NCBI RefSeq assembly: GCF_042655305.1
Contig: NZ_JBHSLR010000009.1
Strand: one strand, 5' to 3'
DNA length: 64,000 nucleotides
Source of the DNA: Arcanobacterium_A bovis
GTDB lineage: Bacteria; Actinomycetota; Actinomycetes; Actinomycetales; Actinomycetaceae
Below, in pieces: positions 1 through 7,292 of the stretch. Made by a program: the position numbers and the translations under genes. The notes below the pieces were generated by a model. It was not told the DNA's origin, searched no databases, and worked only from the letters and a program-made list of their open reading frames with translations. Numbering within the stretch: position 1 is the stretch's first letter; each line of letters starts with the position of its first letter.

Positions 1-136
1 CATCCTTGACGGTTGCGACGATAACGTCGCCAATTCCGGCGTAGCGCCGGCCGGATCCACCGAGAACACGGATGCAGAGGATTTCCTTTGCGCCTGTGTT
101 ATCAGCAATCTTGAGCCGCGACTCCTGCTGGATCAT
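1..136 (-). CDS. rplN: Ribosomal protein uL14 (L14), N-terminal part only
   Basis: Large-subunit ribosomal protein that binds 23S rRNA and lies at the subunit interface. Only the first 45 codons are present; the rest runs off the left edge. The peptide starts MIQQESRLKIADNTGAK and continues through a RYAGIGDVIVATVKD stretch, both typical of L14. An AGGAGA Shine-Dalgarno sits about 7 nt before the ATG. It follows rpsQ on the same strand with a gap of about 90 nt, the usual order at the S10/spc junction, so it is probably co-transcribed with the S10 genes. The frame is too short at the edge to show as a complete reading frame. Confidence 0.93.
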   Translation of the reverse strand, partial: MIQQESRLKIADNTGAKEILCIRVLGGSGRRYAGIGDVIVATVKD

Positions 137-228
137 TTATTTTCTCCTGTCGTCGTGCCGGTTCTCGTTAAACGAGCCTTGCCGAACGGATGGTTTTAAT
201 CGGCCGGCACAATTGCCGGCCGACAAAA

Positions 229-519
229 TCACTTAGCCTTCTCGATAATCTCAACCACGCGGAAATGCTTGGTTGCAGACAGCGGTCGGGTTTCCATGAT
301 TTTAACGAGATCACCTACGTGAACCTCATTATTTTCGTCATGGGCTTTGACACGCTTGGTACGGGTCATAACCTTACCGTAGAGCGGATGCTTACGGCGG
401 TCCTCAACCTCGACCACAACGGTCTTATCCATTTTGTCACTAACCACGTATCCACGGCGAACCTTACGGTGATTTCGCTGTGTGGTTTCGGTCATTTCTT
501 CGCTCACGTTAGACCTCAC
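229..519 (-). CDS. rpsQ: Ribosomal protein uS17 (S17)
   Basis: Primary binding protein of the 16S rRNA 5' domain in the small subunit. The 96-residue product has the family core VRRGYVVSDKMDKTVVVEVE (residues 21-40) and the later TRTKRVKAHDE segment. The N-terminus (about 15 residues before the core) is slightly longer than in E. coli, as is common in actinobacteria. Its ATG overlaps the rpmC stop by 4 nt (ATGA), so translation is likely coupled. It sits in the conserved order rplP-rpmC-rpsQ-rplN. Confidence 0.97.
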   Translation of the reverse strand: MRSNVSEEMTETTQRNHRKVRRGYVVSDKMDKTVVVEVEDRRKHPLYGKVMTRTKRVKAHDENNEVHVGDLVKIMETRPLSATKHFRVVEIIEKAK

Positions 520-749
520 TTCTTAGCCGTTGGGGCGGTGCGAATTCCGAGCTCACGCTCACGGGCAATGGTGTAGATACGTGCAATGCTGCGACGTACT
601 TCCTTAAGTCGGCCGGAATCCTCAAGACGGTGGGTCACAGCCGAGAAACGAAGATTGAACAGTTCTTCCTTCGCTTCCTTGAGCTTTTCAGCAAGCTCAC
701 CATCGGTTAGCTTGTCTAGCTCTTCAGTGGTGATGCCCTTAGCCATCAT
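516..749 (-). CDS. rpmC: Ribosomal protein uL29 (L29)
   Basis: Small helical protein of the large subunit, located beside the nascent-chain exit where chaperones and SRP dock. The 77-residue product shows the family pattern of two long helices, with ELAEKLKEAKEELFNLRF (residues 18-35) followed by RLKEVRRSIARIYTIARERE. A basic tail of about 10 residues extends past the usual end. It overlaps the upstream rplP and downstream rpsQ genes by 4 nt each, so the three are translationally coupled. Confidence 0.97.
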   Translation of the reverse strand: MMAKGITTEELDKLTDGELAEKLKEAKEELFNLRFSAVTHRLEDSGRLKEVRRSIARIYTIARERELGIRTAPTAKK

Positions 750-1162
750 TCACCATCCTCACGGGTTATGAAACGAGTCTTCATTGGGAGCTTGTGCATT
801 GCACGGAGCATAGCTTCACGAGCGAGCTCCTCTGGAACGCCAGCCAGTTCGAACATAACGCGACCTGGCTTAACGTTCGCAATCCACGTCTCGACTGGGC
901 CCTTACCGGAACCCATACGAAGACCGAGTGCTTTCTTGGTCAACGGGCGATCTGGGAAGATGTTAATCCACACCTTACCACCACGCTTTACGTGACGTGT
1001 CATGGCAATACGAGCGGCTTCGATCTGACGGTTCGTAATGTATGCAGGCTCAAGTGCCTGGATACCGTACTCACCAAAAGCCAACTTGTTGCCACCCTTG
1101 GACATGCCGTGGCGATCGGGGCGATGCTGCTTACGATGCTTTGTGCGGCGGGGAATGAGCAT
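746..1162 (-). CDS. rplP: Ribosomal protein uL16 (L16)
   Basis: Late-assembling large-subunit protein near the A-site tRNA elbow and 5S rRNA. The 138-residue product starts MLIPRRTKHRKQHRPDRHG and contains GSGKGPVETWIANVKPG in the second half, as expected for the family and for its usual length. It lies 5 nt after the rpsC stop and overlaps rpmC by 4 nt, in the standard S10 operon order. Confidence 0.97.
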   Translation of the reverse strand: MLIPRRTKHRKQHRPDRHGMSKGGNKLAFGEYGIQALEPAYITNRQIEAARIAMTRHVKRGGKVWINIFPDRPLTKKALGLRMGSGKGPVETWIANVKPGRVMFELAGVPEELAREAMLRAMHKLPMKTRFITREDGE

Positions 1163-1167
1163 GAAAC

Positions 1168-1998
1168 TCAGGCCTCCGTTTCCTGGGTAGTAGCTGGCTC
1201 GGTTGCTGGAGCTTCGACGGTTGCCTCTACTGCAGCGTTCTCAGCCTGCTGGTTATTGCGAGGAGCGCGATTGCCACGCTCACCGCGACGACCGCGACGC
1301 TCGTTGCGTCCACCGCGACCACCACGTGGTGCTTCGGCGAGCGAACGGAAGTATTCCTTCTCGGTCATATCGCCACGGTAGATCCAAACCTTCACGCCAA
1401 TGCGACCGAAGGTGGTACGAGCCTCGTAAAAACCGTAATCAATATTTGCACGAAGGGTGTGCAGTGGCACACGACCCTCGCGGTAGAACTCAGCGCGCGA
1501 CATTTCAGCGCCACCGAGACGACCCGAACACTGGATTCGGATACCCTTCGCACCAGCGCGGAGCGCGGACTGCATGCCCTTGCGCATTGCGCGGCGGAAG
1601 GAAACTCGGGACGAGAGCTGCTCAGCGATTCCCTGTGCAACGAGCTGTGCATCAGCTTCAGGATTCTTTACTTCGAGAATGTTGAGCTGCACCGACTTAC
1701 CGGTGAGCTTCTCGAGATCCTGACGCAAACGGTCAGCTTCTGCACCACGGCGTCCAATAACGATGCCTGGACGAGCGGTGTGGATATCAACCACAACACG
1801 CTCGGTACGGCGCTCGATATTAACGCGGGAGATTCCCGCACGCTCGAGGTTCTTTTCCATCAGGCGACGAATCTTGATGTCCTCGCCCAGGTAGTCAGCG
1901 TAACGCTGGCCTTGCTTCGTCGAATCAGCAAACCACTTCGAACGGTGCTCAGTTGTGATACCTAGACGGAAACCAGTTGGATTTACTTTTTGTCCCAC
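1168..1998 (-). CDS. rpsC: Ribosomal protein uS3 (S3) with long Arg/Gly and acidic tail
   Basis: Small-subunit head protein at the mRNA entry channel; with S4 and S5 it forms the mRNA helicase site. Residues 1-212 form the conserved protein: a KH-type RNA-binding domain with IGRRG at 81-85 and the C-terminal S3 domain ending at GVKVWIYRGDM. Residues 222-276 are an extra tail, first Arg/Gly-rich (RGGRGGRNERRGRRGERG) and then acidic and Ala/Thr-rich. Tails of this kind occur in actinobacterial S3, but the composition switch is marked here. It is 2 nt from rplV and 5 nt from rplP. Confidence 0.97.
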   Translation of the reverse strand: MGQKVNPTGFRLGITTEHRSKWFADSTKQGQRYADYLGEDIKIRRLMEKNLERAGISRVNIERRTERVVVDIHTARPGIVIGRRGAEADRLRQDLEKLTGKSVQLNILEVKNPEADAQLVAQGIAEQLSSRVSFRRAMRKGMQSALRAGAKGIRIQCSGRLGGAEMSRAEFYREGRVPLHTLRANIDYGFYEARTTFGRIGVKVWIYRGDMTEKEYFRSLAEAPRGGRGGRNERRGRRGERGNRAPRNNQQAENAAVEATVEAPATEPATTQETEA

Positions 1999-2000
1999 AA

Positions 2001-2366
2001 TCAGGCTCCCTTCTCGTTCTTGCCATCGCTGACAATAACGGTGATGTGGCTTGTACGCTTCAGGATGCGATTCGCGCGGCCCTGTGCGCGTGGCTGAATA
2101 CGCTTCATGGTTGGACCCTCGTCAACGTAAGCAGCGGAAACCTTGAGGTCAGCTTCGTCGAAACGAACGCCGTCCTGCTCAGCACGGTAACGTGCGTTCG
2201 CAATAGCGGATTCCAAAATCTTCTTTACGTCGCGAGCGACAGCCTGTGGTGCGTACTGCAGCACGTCGACGGCATCCAGTGCACGCTTTCCGCGGATTTC
2301 ATTAACCACGCGGCGCGACTTCTGGGGCGTGACGCGCACAAATCGTGCTTGCGCCTTAGCTTCCAT
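2001..2366 (-). CDS. rplV: Ribosomal protein uL22 (L22)
   Basis: Large-subunit protein whose extended beta hairpin lines the peptide exit tunnel. The 121-residue product has the family features RVTPQKSRRVVNEIRGK near the start and the hairpin region RIQPRAQGRANRILKRTSH (residues 89-107). Changes in that hairpin are a known route to macrolide resistance; nothing here looks altered by eye. It lies between rpsS (gap of about 33 nt) and rpsC (gap 2 nt). Confidence 0.97.
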   Translation of the reverse strand: MEAKAQARFVRVTPQKSRRVVNEIRGKRALDAVDVLQYAPQAVARDVKKILESAIANARYRAEQDGVRFDEADLKVSAAYVDEGPTMKRIQPRAQGRANRILKRTSHITVIVSDGKNEKGA

Positions 2367-2399
2367 AATTTTGCCTATCTCTTTCTCGTGCTACGTGCC

Positions 2400-2681
2400 T
2401 CAGCGGCGACGGCCCTTGCGATCGTCCTTCTCATGACCCTTGAAGGTACGAGTTGGTGCGAACTCGCCCAACTTGTGACCCACCATGGATTCAGAAACAA
2501 ACACTGGAACGTGCTTGCGTCCGTCATGAACTGCGAAGGTGTGACCGAGGAAGTCCGGTGTAATAATTGACCGGCGCGACCAGGTCTTAATGACGTTCTT
2601 AGTACCCTTTTCGTTCTGCTCGTCCACCTTCTTCATAAGGTGTTCGTCAACGAATGGGCCTTTCTTCAAACTACGCGGCAT
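2400..2681 (-). CDS. rpsS: Ribosomal protein uS19 (S19)
   Basis: Small-subunit head protein that pairs with S13 and contacts the A-site region. The 93-residue product has the expected start MPRSLKKGPFVDEHLMKKV and the conserved segments TWSRRSIITPDFLGHTFAVH and GHKLGEFAPTRTF. Length is normal for the family. It follows rplB after 17 nt, with a GGAGGAGAT-like ribosome binding site in that gap, in the standard S10 operon order. Confidence 0.97.
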   Translation of the reverse strand: MPRSLKKGPFVDEHLMKKVDEQNEKGTKNVIKTWSRRSIITPDFLGHTFAVHDGRKHVPVFVSESMVGHKLGEFAPTRTFKGHEKDDRKGRRR

Positions 2682-2698
2682 TGCTCATCTCCTCCTGA

Positions 2699-3535
2699 TC
2701 AGCGCTTCTTGCCAGTCTTGCGACGGCGCACAATGAGCTTGTCGCTGGGCTTGTTAGGATGACGGGTGCGGCCTTCCTTCTGACCCCAAGGCGAGACTGG
2801 GTGACGACCACCGGAAGTCTTACCTTCACCACCACCGTGTGGATGGTCAACAGGGTTCATGACGACGCCGCGGACGGTTGGGCGAACGCCCTTCCAGCGC
2901 ATACGTCCTGCCTTGCCCCAGTTGATGTTGGACTGCTCAGCATTTCCAACTTCACCAATGGTTGCGCGGCAGCGAGCGTCTACGTTGCGGATTTCTCCAG
3001 ATGGCATACGCAACTGAGCGTACTTGCCTTCCTTTGCAACGAGCTGCACCGATGTGCCAGCGGAACGTGCGATCTTTGCACCGCCACCTGGACGAAGCTC
3101 AACAGCGTGAACAACCGTACCAACTGGAATATTGCGCAGTGGAAGGTTGTTGCCTGGCTTGATGTCGGCCGAAGGACCGTTTTCAATCATCATGCCCTGC
3201 TTGAGATTCTCCGGAGCCAAGATGTAGCGCTTCTCGCCGTCCACGTAGTGGAGCAGTGCGATACGAGCGGTACGGTTCGGATCGTACTCAATATGAGCAA
3301 CACGAGCCTGGATACCATCCTTGTCGTGACGACGGAAGTCGATCACGCGGTACTGGCGCTTGTGTCCGCCACCCTTGTGACGAGTGGTGATGCGACCATT
3401 GTTGTTACGGCCACCAGTCTTGTGTAGTGGGCGAAGAAGCGACTTCTCAGGCGTAGACCGAGTGATCTCGACGAAGTCGGCAACGCTCGCACCGCGACGA
3501 CCTGGTGTCGTCGGCTTGTACTTACGAATTCCCAT
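2699..3535 (-). CDS. rplB: Ribosomal protein uL2 (L2)
   Basis: Core large-subunit protein required for subunit association and peptidyl-transferase assembly. The 278-residue product starts MGIRKYKPTTPGRRG and contains the highly conserved loop VMNPVDHPHGGGEGKTSGG around residues 225-243, including the essential histidine, then the basic tail KLIVRRRKTGKKR. Length is normal. It lies between rplW (gap of about 30 nt) and rpsS. Confidence 0.98.
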   Translation of the reverse strand: MGIRKYKPTTPGRRGASVADFVEITRSTPEKSLLRPLHKTGGRNNNGRITTRHKGGGHKRQYRVIDFRRHDKDGIQARVAHIEYDPNRTARIALLHYVDGEKRYILAPENLKQGMMIENGPSADIKPGNNLPLRNIPVGTVVHAVELRPGGGAKIARSAGTSVQLVAKEGKYAQLRMPSGEIRNVDARCRATIGEVGNAEQSNINWGKAGRMRWKGVRPTVRGVVMNPVDHPHGGGEGKTSGGRHPVSPWGQKEGRTRHPNKPSDKLIVRRRKTGKKR

Positions 3536-3565
3536 GAGTTCTTATCCTCAATATCCTCGCCGGCT

Positions 3566-3883
3566 TCAGCCGACGATCTCGCCGTAGATGTCGATCGTGC
3601 CCTCGCGGAGGGTAACGATTGCTCGCTTGGTAGCCTTACGACGACCAATACCATCGCGGGTCCGGCGGGTCTTACCTGCACGATTAATCGTGTTTACCGA
3701 ATCAACCTTGACGTTGAAAATCTTCTCGATAGCGAGCTTGATTTCCGTCTTGTTTGCGCTCGGGTGCACGAAGAACGTGTACTTACCTTCATCCTCAAGA
3801 CGAGTGGCTTTTTCAGAAGCTACTGGTGCAAGAATGATGTCTCGCGGATCTTTGTTCTTGAAAGCTGCATATGACTCGGTCAC
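3566..3883 (-). CDS. rplW: Ribosomal protein uL23 (L23), GTG start
   Basis: Large-subunit protein at the tunnel exit and the docking site for trigger factor and SRP. I place the start at the GTG reading VTESYAAFKNKDPRDIILAP, because AAGGAGGA lies 6 nt upstream; a longer frame adds 11 residues that run back through this ribosome binding site. The resulting 105-residue product is of family length and keeps PVASEKATRL and NKTEIKLAIEKIFNVKVDSV. The GTG overlaps the rplD stop (GTGA, 4 nt), implying translational coupling. Confidence 0.95.
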   Translation of the reverse strand: MTESYAAFKNKDPRDIILAPVASEKATRLEDEGKYTFFVHPSANKTEIKLAIEKIFNVKVDSVNTINRAGKTRRTRDGIGRRKATKRAIVTLREGTIDIYGEIVG

Positions 3884-4527
3884 TTCGTCTCCTCCTTGGA
3901 GTTGGCGCCAACCCAAGCTTCGAGGGCGGCCTCAGTGAAGATCACATCATCAGCAACGAGAACATCGTACGAGTTCAGCTGGTCGCCGTAAATGCTGTGA
4001 ACTTCTGGAACGTTACGGAGCGAAAGTACGTTTACGTCGTCTTCACGTCCAAGAACCACAAGCGCGCGGCGTCCTTCGTTAACCTTGGCGAGAAGCTTGA
4101 TAGCTGCCTTGGTCGAAGGAGTATCCGAATCAACGAAACCCTTAACAACGTGAACGCGACCGTTGCGGGCGCGATCTGAAAGCGACTGACGAAGTGCAGC
4201 AGCAATCATCTTCTTAGGGGTACGCTGCGAATAATCGCGTGGCTGCGGACCATGAACGATACCGCCACCAGTGAAGTGTGGAGCGCGGATCGAACCCTGA
4301 CGAGCGCGACCGGTTCCCTTCTGCTTGAAAGGCTTCACGCCACCGCCGCGAACTTCGCCGCGGGTCTTGGTCTTGTGTGTGCCCTGGCGTGCAGCTGCAA
4401 GCTGAGCAGTAACAACCTGGTGGATAAGTGGAATGTTTGCGTCTACATCGAAAAGCGCAGCTGGAAGAGTTGCCGAGCCGGCCTTCTCTCCTGCGTAATC
4501 GAGGACGTCAACCTTGAAGTCTGCCAT
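3880..4527 (-). CDS. rplD: Ribosomal protein uL4 (L4)
   Basis: Large-subunit protein with a loop reaching into the exit tunnel; in E. coli it also represses its own operon by binding the S10 leader. The 215-residue product carries the tunnel-loop signature GTHKTKTRGEVRGGGVKPFKQ followed by GTGRARQGSIRAPHFTGGG (residues 68-93 overall) and the PKKMIAAALRQSLSDR helix. It is 5 nt from rplC and overlaps rplW by 4 nt. Whether L4 regulates this operon is not shown, but hairpins lie upstream of rpsJ. Confidence 0.97.
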   Translation of the reverse strand: MADFKVDVLDYAGEKAGSATLPAALFDVDANIPLIHQVVTAQLAAARQGTHKTKTRGEVRGGGVKPFKQKGTGRARQGSIRAPHFTGGGIVHGPQPRDYSQRTPKKMIAAALRQSLSDRARNGRVHVVKGFVDSDTPSTKAAIKLLAKVNEGRRALVVLGREDDVNVLSLRNVPEVHSIYGDQLNSYDVLVADDVIFTEAALEAWVGANSKEETK

Positions 4528-4532
4528 TAAAA

Positions 4533-5201
4533 TCAGGCTCCCTTCACGGCAGTGCGGATCACGACAAGACCGCCCTTGTTACCTGGGATTGCACCCTTAA
4601 CAAGAATGAGATTGTTCTCGGCGTCGATTGCGTGAATGGTCAGGTTCTGAACGGTGACGCGAGCGTTACCCATGCGACCAGCCATGCGCATTCCACGGAA
4701 TACGCGCGACGGCGTTGCACAAGCACCGATCGAACCAGGCTTACGGTGGTTACGGTGAGCACCGTGGGAAGCAGAAACACCAGCGAAACCGTGGCGCTTC
4801 ATAACTCCAGCAAAGCCCTTGCCCTTTGACTTACCAATTACGTCAACGGCTTGACCTGCTTCAAACGTGTCCACACCGAGTTCTTGACCGAGGGTGTACT
4901 CCCCTGCGTCAGATGTGCGAATTTCTGCTACGTGACGACGAGGTGCAACGCCAGCCTTGTCGAAGTGACCCTGGAGTGGCTTCGTCACGTTCTTTGCCTT
5001 CAGCTCGCCCGATGCGATCTGAACTGCTTCATAACCGTCTACCTCAGATGTACGTACCTGGGTGACTACGTTCTTACCAACTCGCACAACGGTGACTGGA
5101 ATGAGGTTAGCTTCCTCGTCCCATACCTGCGTCATGCCGAGCTTGGTGCCGAGCAGAGCCTTAACTGGCTTTGCTACAGCTGCTTGGATGTTCTTTACCA
5201 T
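4533..5201 (-). CDS. rplC: Ribosomal protein uL3 (L3)
   Basis: Early-assembling large-subunit protein with an extension near the peptidyl-transferase centre. The 222-residue product has LLGTKLGMTQVWDEEANLIP at residues 17-36 and the conserved loop KRHGFAGVSASHGAHRNHRK, then GSIGACATPSRVFRGMRMAG. The first 15 residues are a small extension before the family start. It lies 11 nt after rpsJ with a GAGGTAA ribosome binding site in the gap. Confidence 0.97.
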   Translation of the reverse strand: MVKNIQAAVAKPVKALLGTKLGMTQVWDEEANLIPVTVVRVGKNVVTQVRTSEVDGYEAVQIASGELKAKNVTKPLQGHFDKAGVAPRRHVAEIRTSDAGEYTLGQELGVDTFEAGQAVDVIGKSKGKGFAGVMKRHGFAGVSASHGAHRNHRKPGSIGACATPSRVFRGMRMAGRMGNARVTVQNLTIHAIDAENNLILVKGAIPGNKGGLVVIRTAVKGA

Positions 5202-5212
5202 AATGCGTTACC

Positions 5213-5521
5213 TCAGAGCTTGATCTCGACGCTGACGTCTGCTGGAAGATCCAGACGACGCAGGGTGTCAATTGTCTTCAGGGTCGGATCAACGATGTCG
5301 ATGAGTCGCTTATGCGTACGCATTTCAAACTGCTCACGACTGTCCTTGTATTTGTGGGGCGAGCGAATGACTGTGAATACGTTCTTCTCAGTCGGCAACG
5401 GCACCGGTCCCACAACCGACGCTCCAGTACGGGTAACTTCGTCGACGAGCTTTTTCGCTGCACTGTCGATGACCTCATGGTCATAAGACTTCAGACGGAT
5501 GCGGATCTTTTGTCCCGCCAT
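5213..5521 (-). CDS. rpsJ: Ribosomal protein uS10 / NusE (S10)
   Basis: Small-subunit head protein that also acts as NusE, the NusB/NusG-linked transcription factor. The 102-residue product is of exact family length, starting MAGQKIRIRLKSYDHEVID and containing GPVPLPTEKNVFTVIRSPH. As first gene of the S10 cluster it is transcribed leftward together with rplC through rplN. It is preceded by a leader of about 165 nt with hairpins and a candidate promoter at 5694-5723. Confidence 0.98.
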   Translation of the reverse strand: MAGQKIRIRLKSYDHEVIDSAAKKLVDEVTRTGASVVGPVPLPTEKNVFTVIRSPHKYKDSREQFEMRTHKRLIDIVDPTLKTIDTLRRLDLPADVSVEIKL

Positions 5522-5921
5522 GGCGTCGTCTCCCTCTCTCTACCGCGGTAACACCGAAACCCGCAGTCGGGCGTGTCGCGCGATAAGTACAACGTCAAGC
5601 CCTATGCAGTTTTGGTGAACCTCTTTAATGTACCGAAGTGCGAATGCAACTTCGGCCAAGTTCATAACTCGGCTAATTCCGAGCAACTTAATTAGTATGC
5701 CAAATGTTCGTGACCAGCGGCAAGTTTAAGGCCGGTTTGGTGGCACAACCCACGTCAGACCGACGTCGGTACCATTTGGCTCCTCAGTGAGCATACCGAG
5801 CTTCGAGGCAATTGACCAGATCGGAAGGCGTGAAACCGTGCACACTTCCGACGTCTGAACATCCGACATTAGCAATATTGGCTATTCGGCAACGCACTCA
5901 GCCTCCGATAGTACCCAACAC
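5522..5921 (-). other. Intergenic leader between tuf terminator and rpsJ
   Basis: No gene is seen here. It holds a candidate promoter, a hairpin at 5633-5655 (CCGAAG paired with CTTCGG plus a TGC/GCA extension), an imperfect hairpin at 5658-5689 (AAGTT and CTCGG paired with CCGAG and AACTT), and a perfect 12-bp palindrome ACCGACGTCGGT at 5759-5770. In E. coli the S10 leader is bound by L4; whether these structures do the same here is unknown. Confidence 0.4.
5694..5723 (-). promoter_or_regulatory. Candidate promoter of the S10 operon
   Basis: On the minus strand a TTGCCG hexamer (5718-5723) and a CATACT hexamer (5694-5699) are separated by 18 nt. Transcription would start near 5687, giving a leader of about 165 nt before rpsJ that contains hairpin 5633-5655. 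The tuf terminator lies just upstream, so rpsJ needs its own promoter. The hexamers are moderate matches only. Confidence 0.4.
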
Positions 5922-5958
5922 AAAAGTGGGCTCCGCAGCAAAACTGCGAAGCCCACTT
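5922..5958 (-). terminator. Rho-independent terminator of tuf
   Basis: Read on the minus strand, a 15-bp stem (5944-5958 with 5924-5938, one G-U pair) with loop TTTTG is followed by a short TTTTG run. It starts about 20 nt after the tuf stop codon and separates tuf from the S10 operon. Confidence 0.8.
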
Positions 5959-5979
5959 AAGAGTTATCTAATCAGTTCA

Positions 5980-7170
5980 TCACTTGATGATCTTGATAAC
6001 ACGGCCTGAACCAACGGTGTGGCCGCCCTCGCGGATTGCGAAGCCGAGGCCCTCTTCCATAGCGATTGGCTGGATGAGCTCAACAACCATTTCGGTGTTG
6101 TCGCCAGGCATAACCATTTCGGTGCCTTCTGGAAGGGTGATAACACCGGTAACGTCCGTGGTACGGAAGTAGAACTGTGGACGGTAGTTCGAGAAGAATG
6201 GGTTGTGGCGTCCGCCTTCTTCCTTCTTCAGAACGTAAACCTGAGCTTCGAACTCCGTGTGAGGAGTAATCGTGCCTGGCTTAGCAATAACCTGTCCGCG
6301 CTCAACTTCGTCACGCTTGGTGCCACGAAGAAGAAGTCCACAGTTTTCGCCAGCGTCTGCGTGATCCATCGACTTGTGGAACATTTCGATACCGGTAACG
6401 GTGGTCTTCTGTGGTGCACGGATACCGAGGATTTCAATTTCCTCGTTGAGGTTGAGCATACCGCGCTCAACACGACCGGTAACAACGGTTCCACGACCAG
6501 TGATGGTGAAAACGTCTTCGATCGGCATGAGGAATGGCTTCTCGAGATCGCGAACTGGATCTGGGAAGTACTCGTCAACCTGGTTCATGAGCTCTTCAAC
6601 GGAAGCAACCCACTTGGCATCGCCTTCAAGAGCCTTGAGAGCGGAAACCTGAACAACTGGAGCGTTGTCGCCGTCGAACTCCTGCGAGGAGAGGAGGTCA
6701 CGAACTTCCATCTCAACGAGCTCGAGGATTTCTTCGTCATCAACCATGTCGGACTTGTTCAGTGCAACAATGAGGTTTGGAACGCCAACCTGGCGAGCAA
6801 GAAGAACGTGCTCGCGGGTCTGAGCCATTGGACCGTCGGTAGCAGCAACCACGAGGATTGCGCCGTCCATCTGAGCAGCGCCGGTAATCATGTTCTTGAT
6901 GTAGTCGGCGTGGCCTGGAGCGTCAACGTGTGCGTAGTGACGCTTTTCGGTCTGGTACTCAACGTGGGAAACGTTAATGGTAATACCACGCTGGCGCTCT
7001 TCTGGAGCGTTATCAACCTGATCGAACGGGGTGAACTCGTTCAGATCTGGGTACTTGTCTGCAAGTACCTTGGTGATAGCTGCGGTAAGGGTTGTCTTAC
7101 CATGGTCGACGTGACCGATGGTGCCGATATTCATATGCGGCTTGGACTTGTCGTACTTGGCCTTGGCCAC
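5980..7170 (-). CDS. tuf: Elongation factor Tu
   Basis: GTPase that delivers aminoacyl-tRNA to the ribosomal A site. The 396-residue product contains the P-loop GHVDHGKT (19-26), the switch II DAPGH (83-87), NKSD (138-141) and the three-domain EF-Tu layout, ending TVGSGRVIKIIK. The start is a GTG (reading MAKAKYDKSK) behind a perfect AGGAGG. It lies 122 nt after fusA with its own candidate promoter, so it can be expressed above the rest of the str operon. It has its own terminator. Confidence 0.99.
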   Translation of the reverse strand: MAKAKYDKSKPHMNIGTIGHVDHGKTTLTAAITKVLADKYPDLNEFTPFDQVDNAPEERQRGITINVSHVEYQTEKRHYAHVDAPGHADYIKNMITGAAQMDGAILVVAATDGPMAQTREHVLLARQVGVPNLIVALNKSDMVDDEEILELVEMEVRDLLSSQEFDGDNAPVVQVSALKALEGDAKWVASVEELMNQVDEYFPDPVRDLEKPFLMPIEDVFTITGRGTVVTGRVERGMLNLNEEIEILGIRAPQKTTVTGIEMFHKSMDHADAGENCGLLLRGTKRDEVERGQVIAKPGTITPHTEFEAQVYVLKKEEGGRHNPFFSNYRPQFYFRTTDVTGVITLPEGTEMVMPGDNTEMVVELIQPIAMEEGLGFAIREGGHTVGSGRVIKIIK

Positions 7171-7248
7171 TTGTGCCCTCCTGGGACTCGGGTAGTGTCT
7201 TTCAGCTTCTAGAATTTAGTGCTTGCGCACAAATCCATGGCTAAATGA

Positions 7249-7277
7249 ATCCTACTGGTTTAATTGTATTCTTGTAA
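7249..7277 (-). promoter_or_regulatory. Candidate promoter of tuf
   Basis: On the minus strand TTACAA (7272-7277) and TAGGAT (7249-7254) are separated by exactly 17 nt inside the fusA-tuf gap. Transcription would start about 70 nt upstream of the tuf GTG. Separate tuf promoters in the str operon are common in bacteria; this one is predicted from spacing and hexamers only. Confidence 0.5.
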
Positions 7278-7292
7278 ATTTAACCTGCTGGC

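Noticed and set aside
6019..7212. 397-codon open frame on the plus strand
   Set aside because: It lies fully antisense to tuf. Long antisense frames are expected opposite genes with strong codon bias; the product has no recognisable features.
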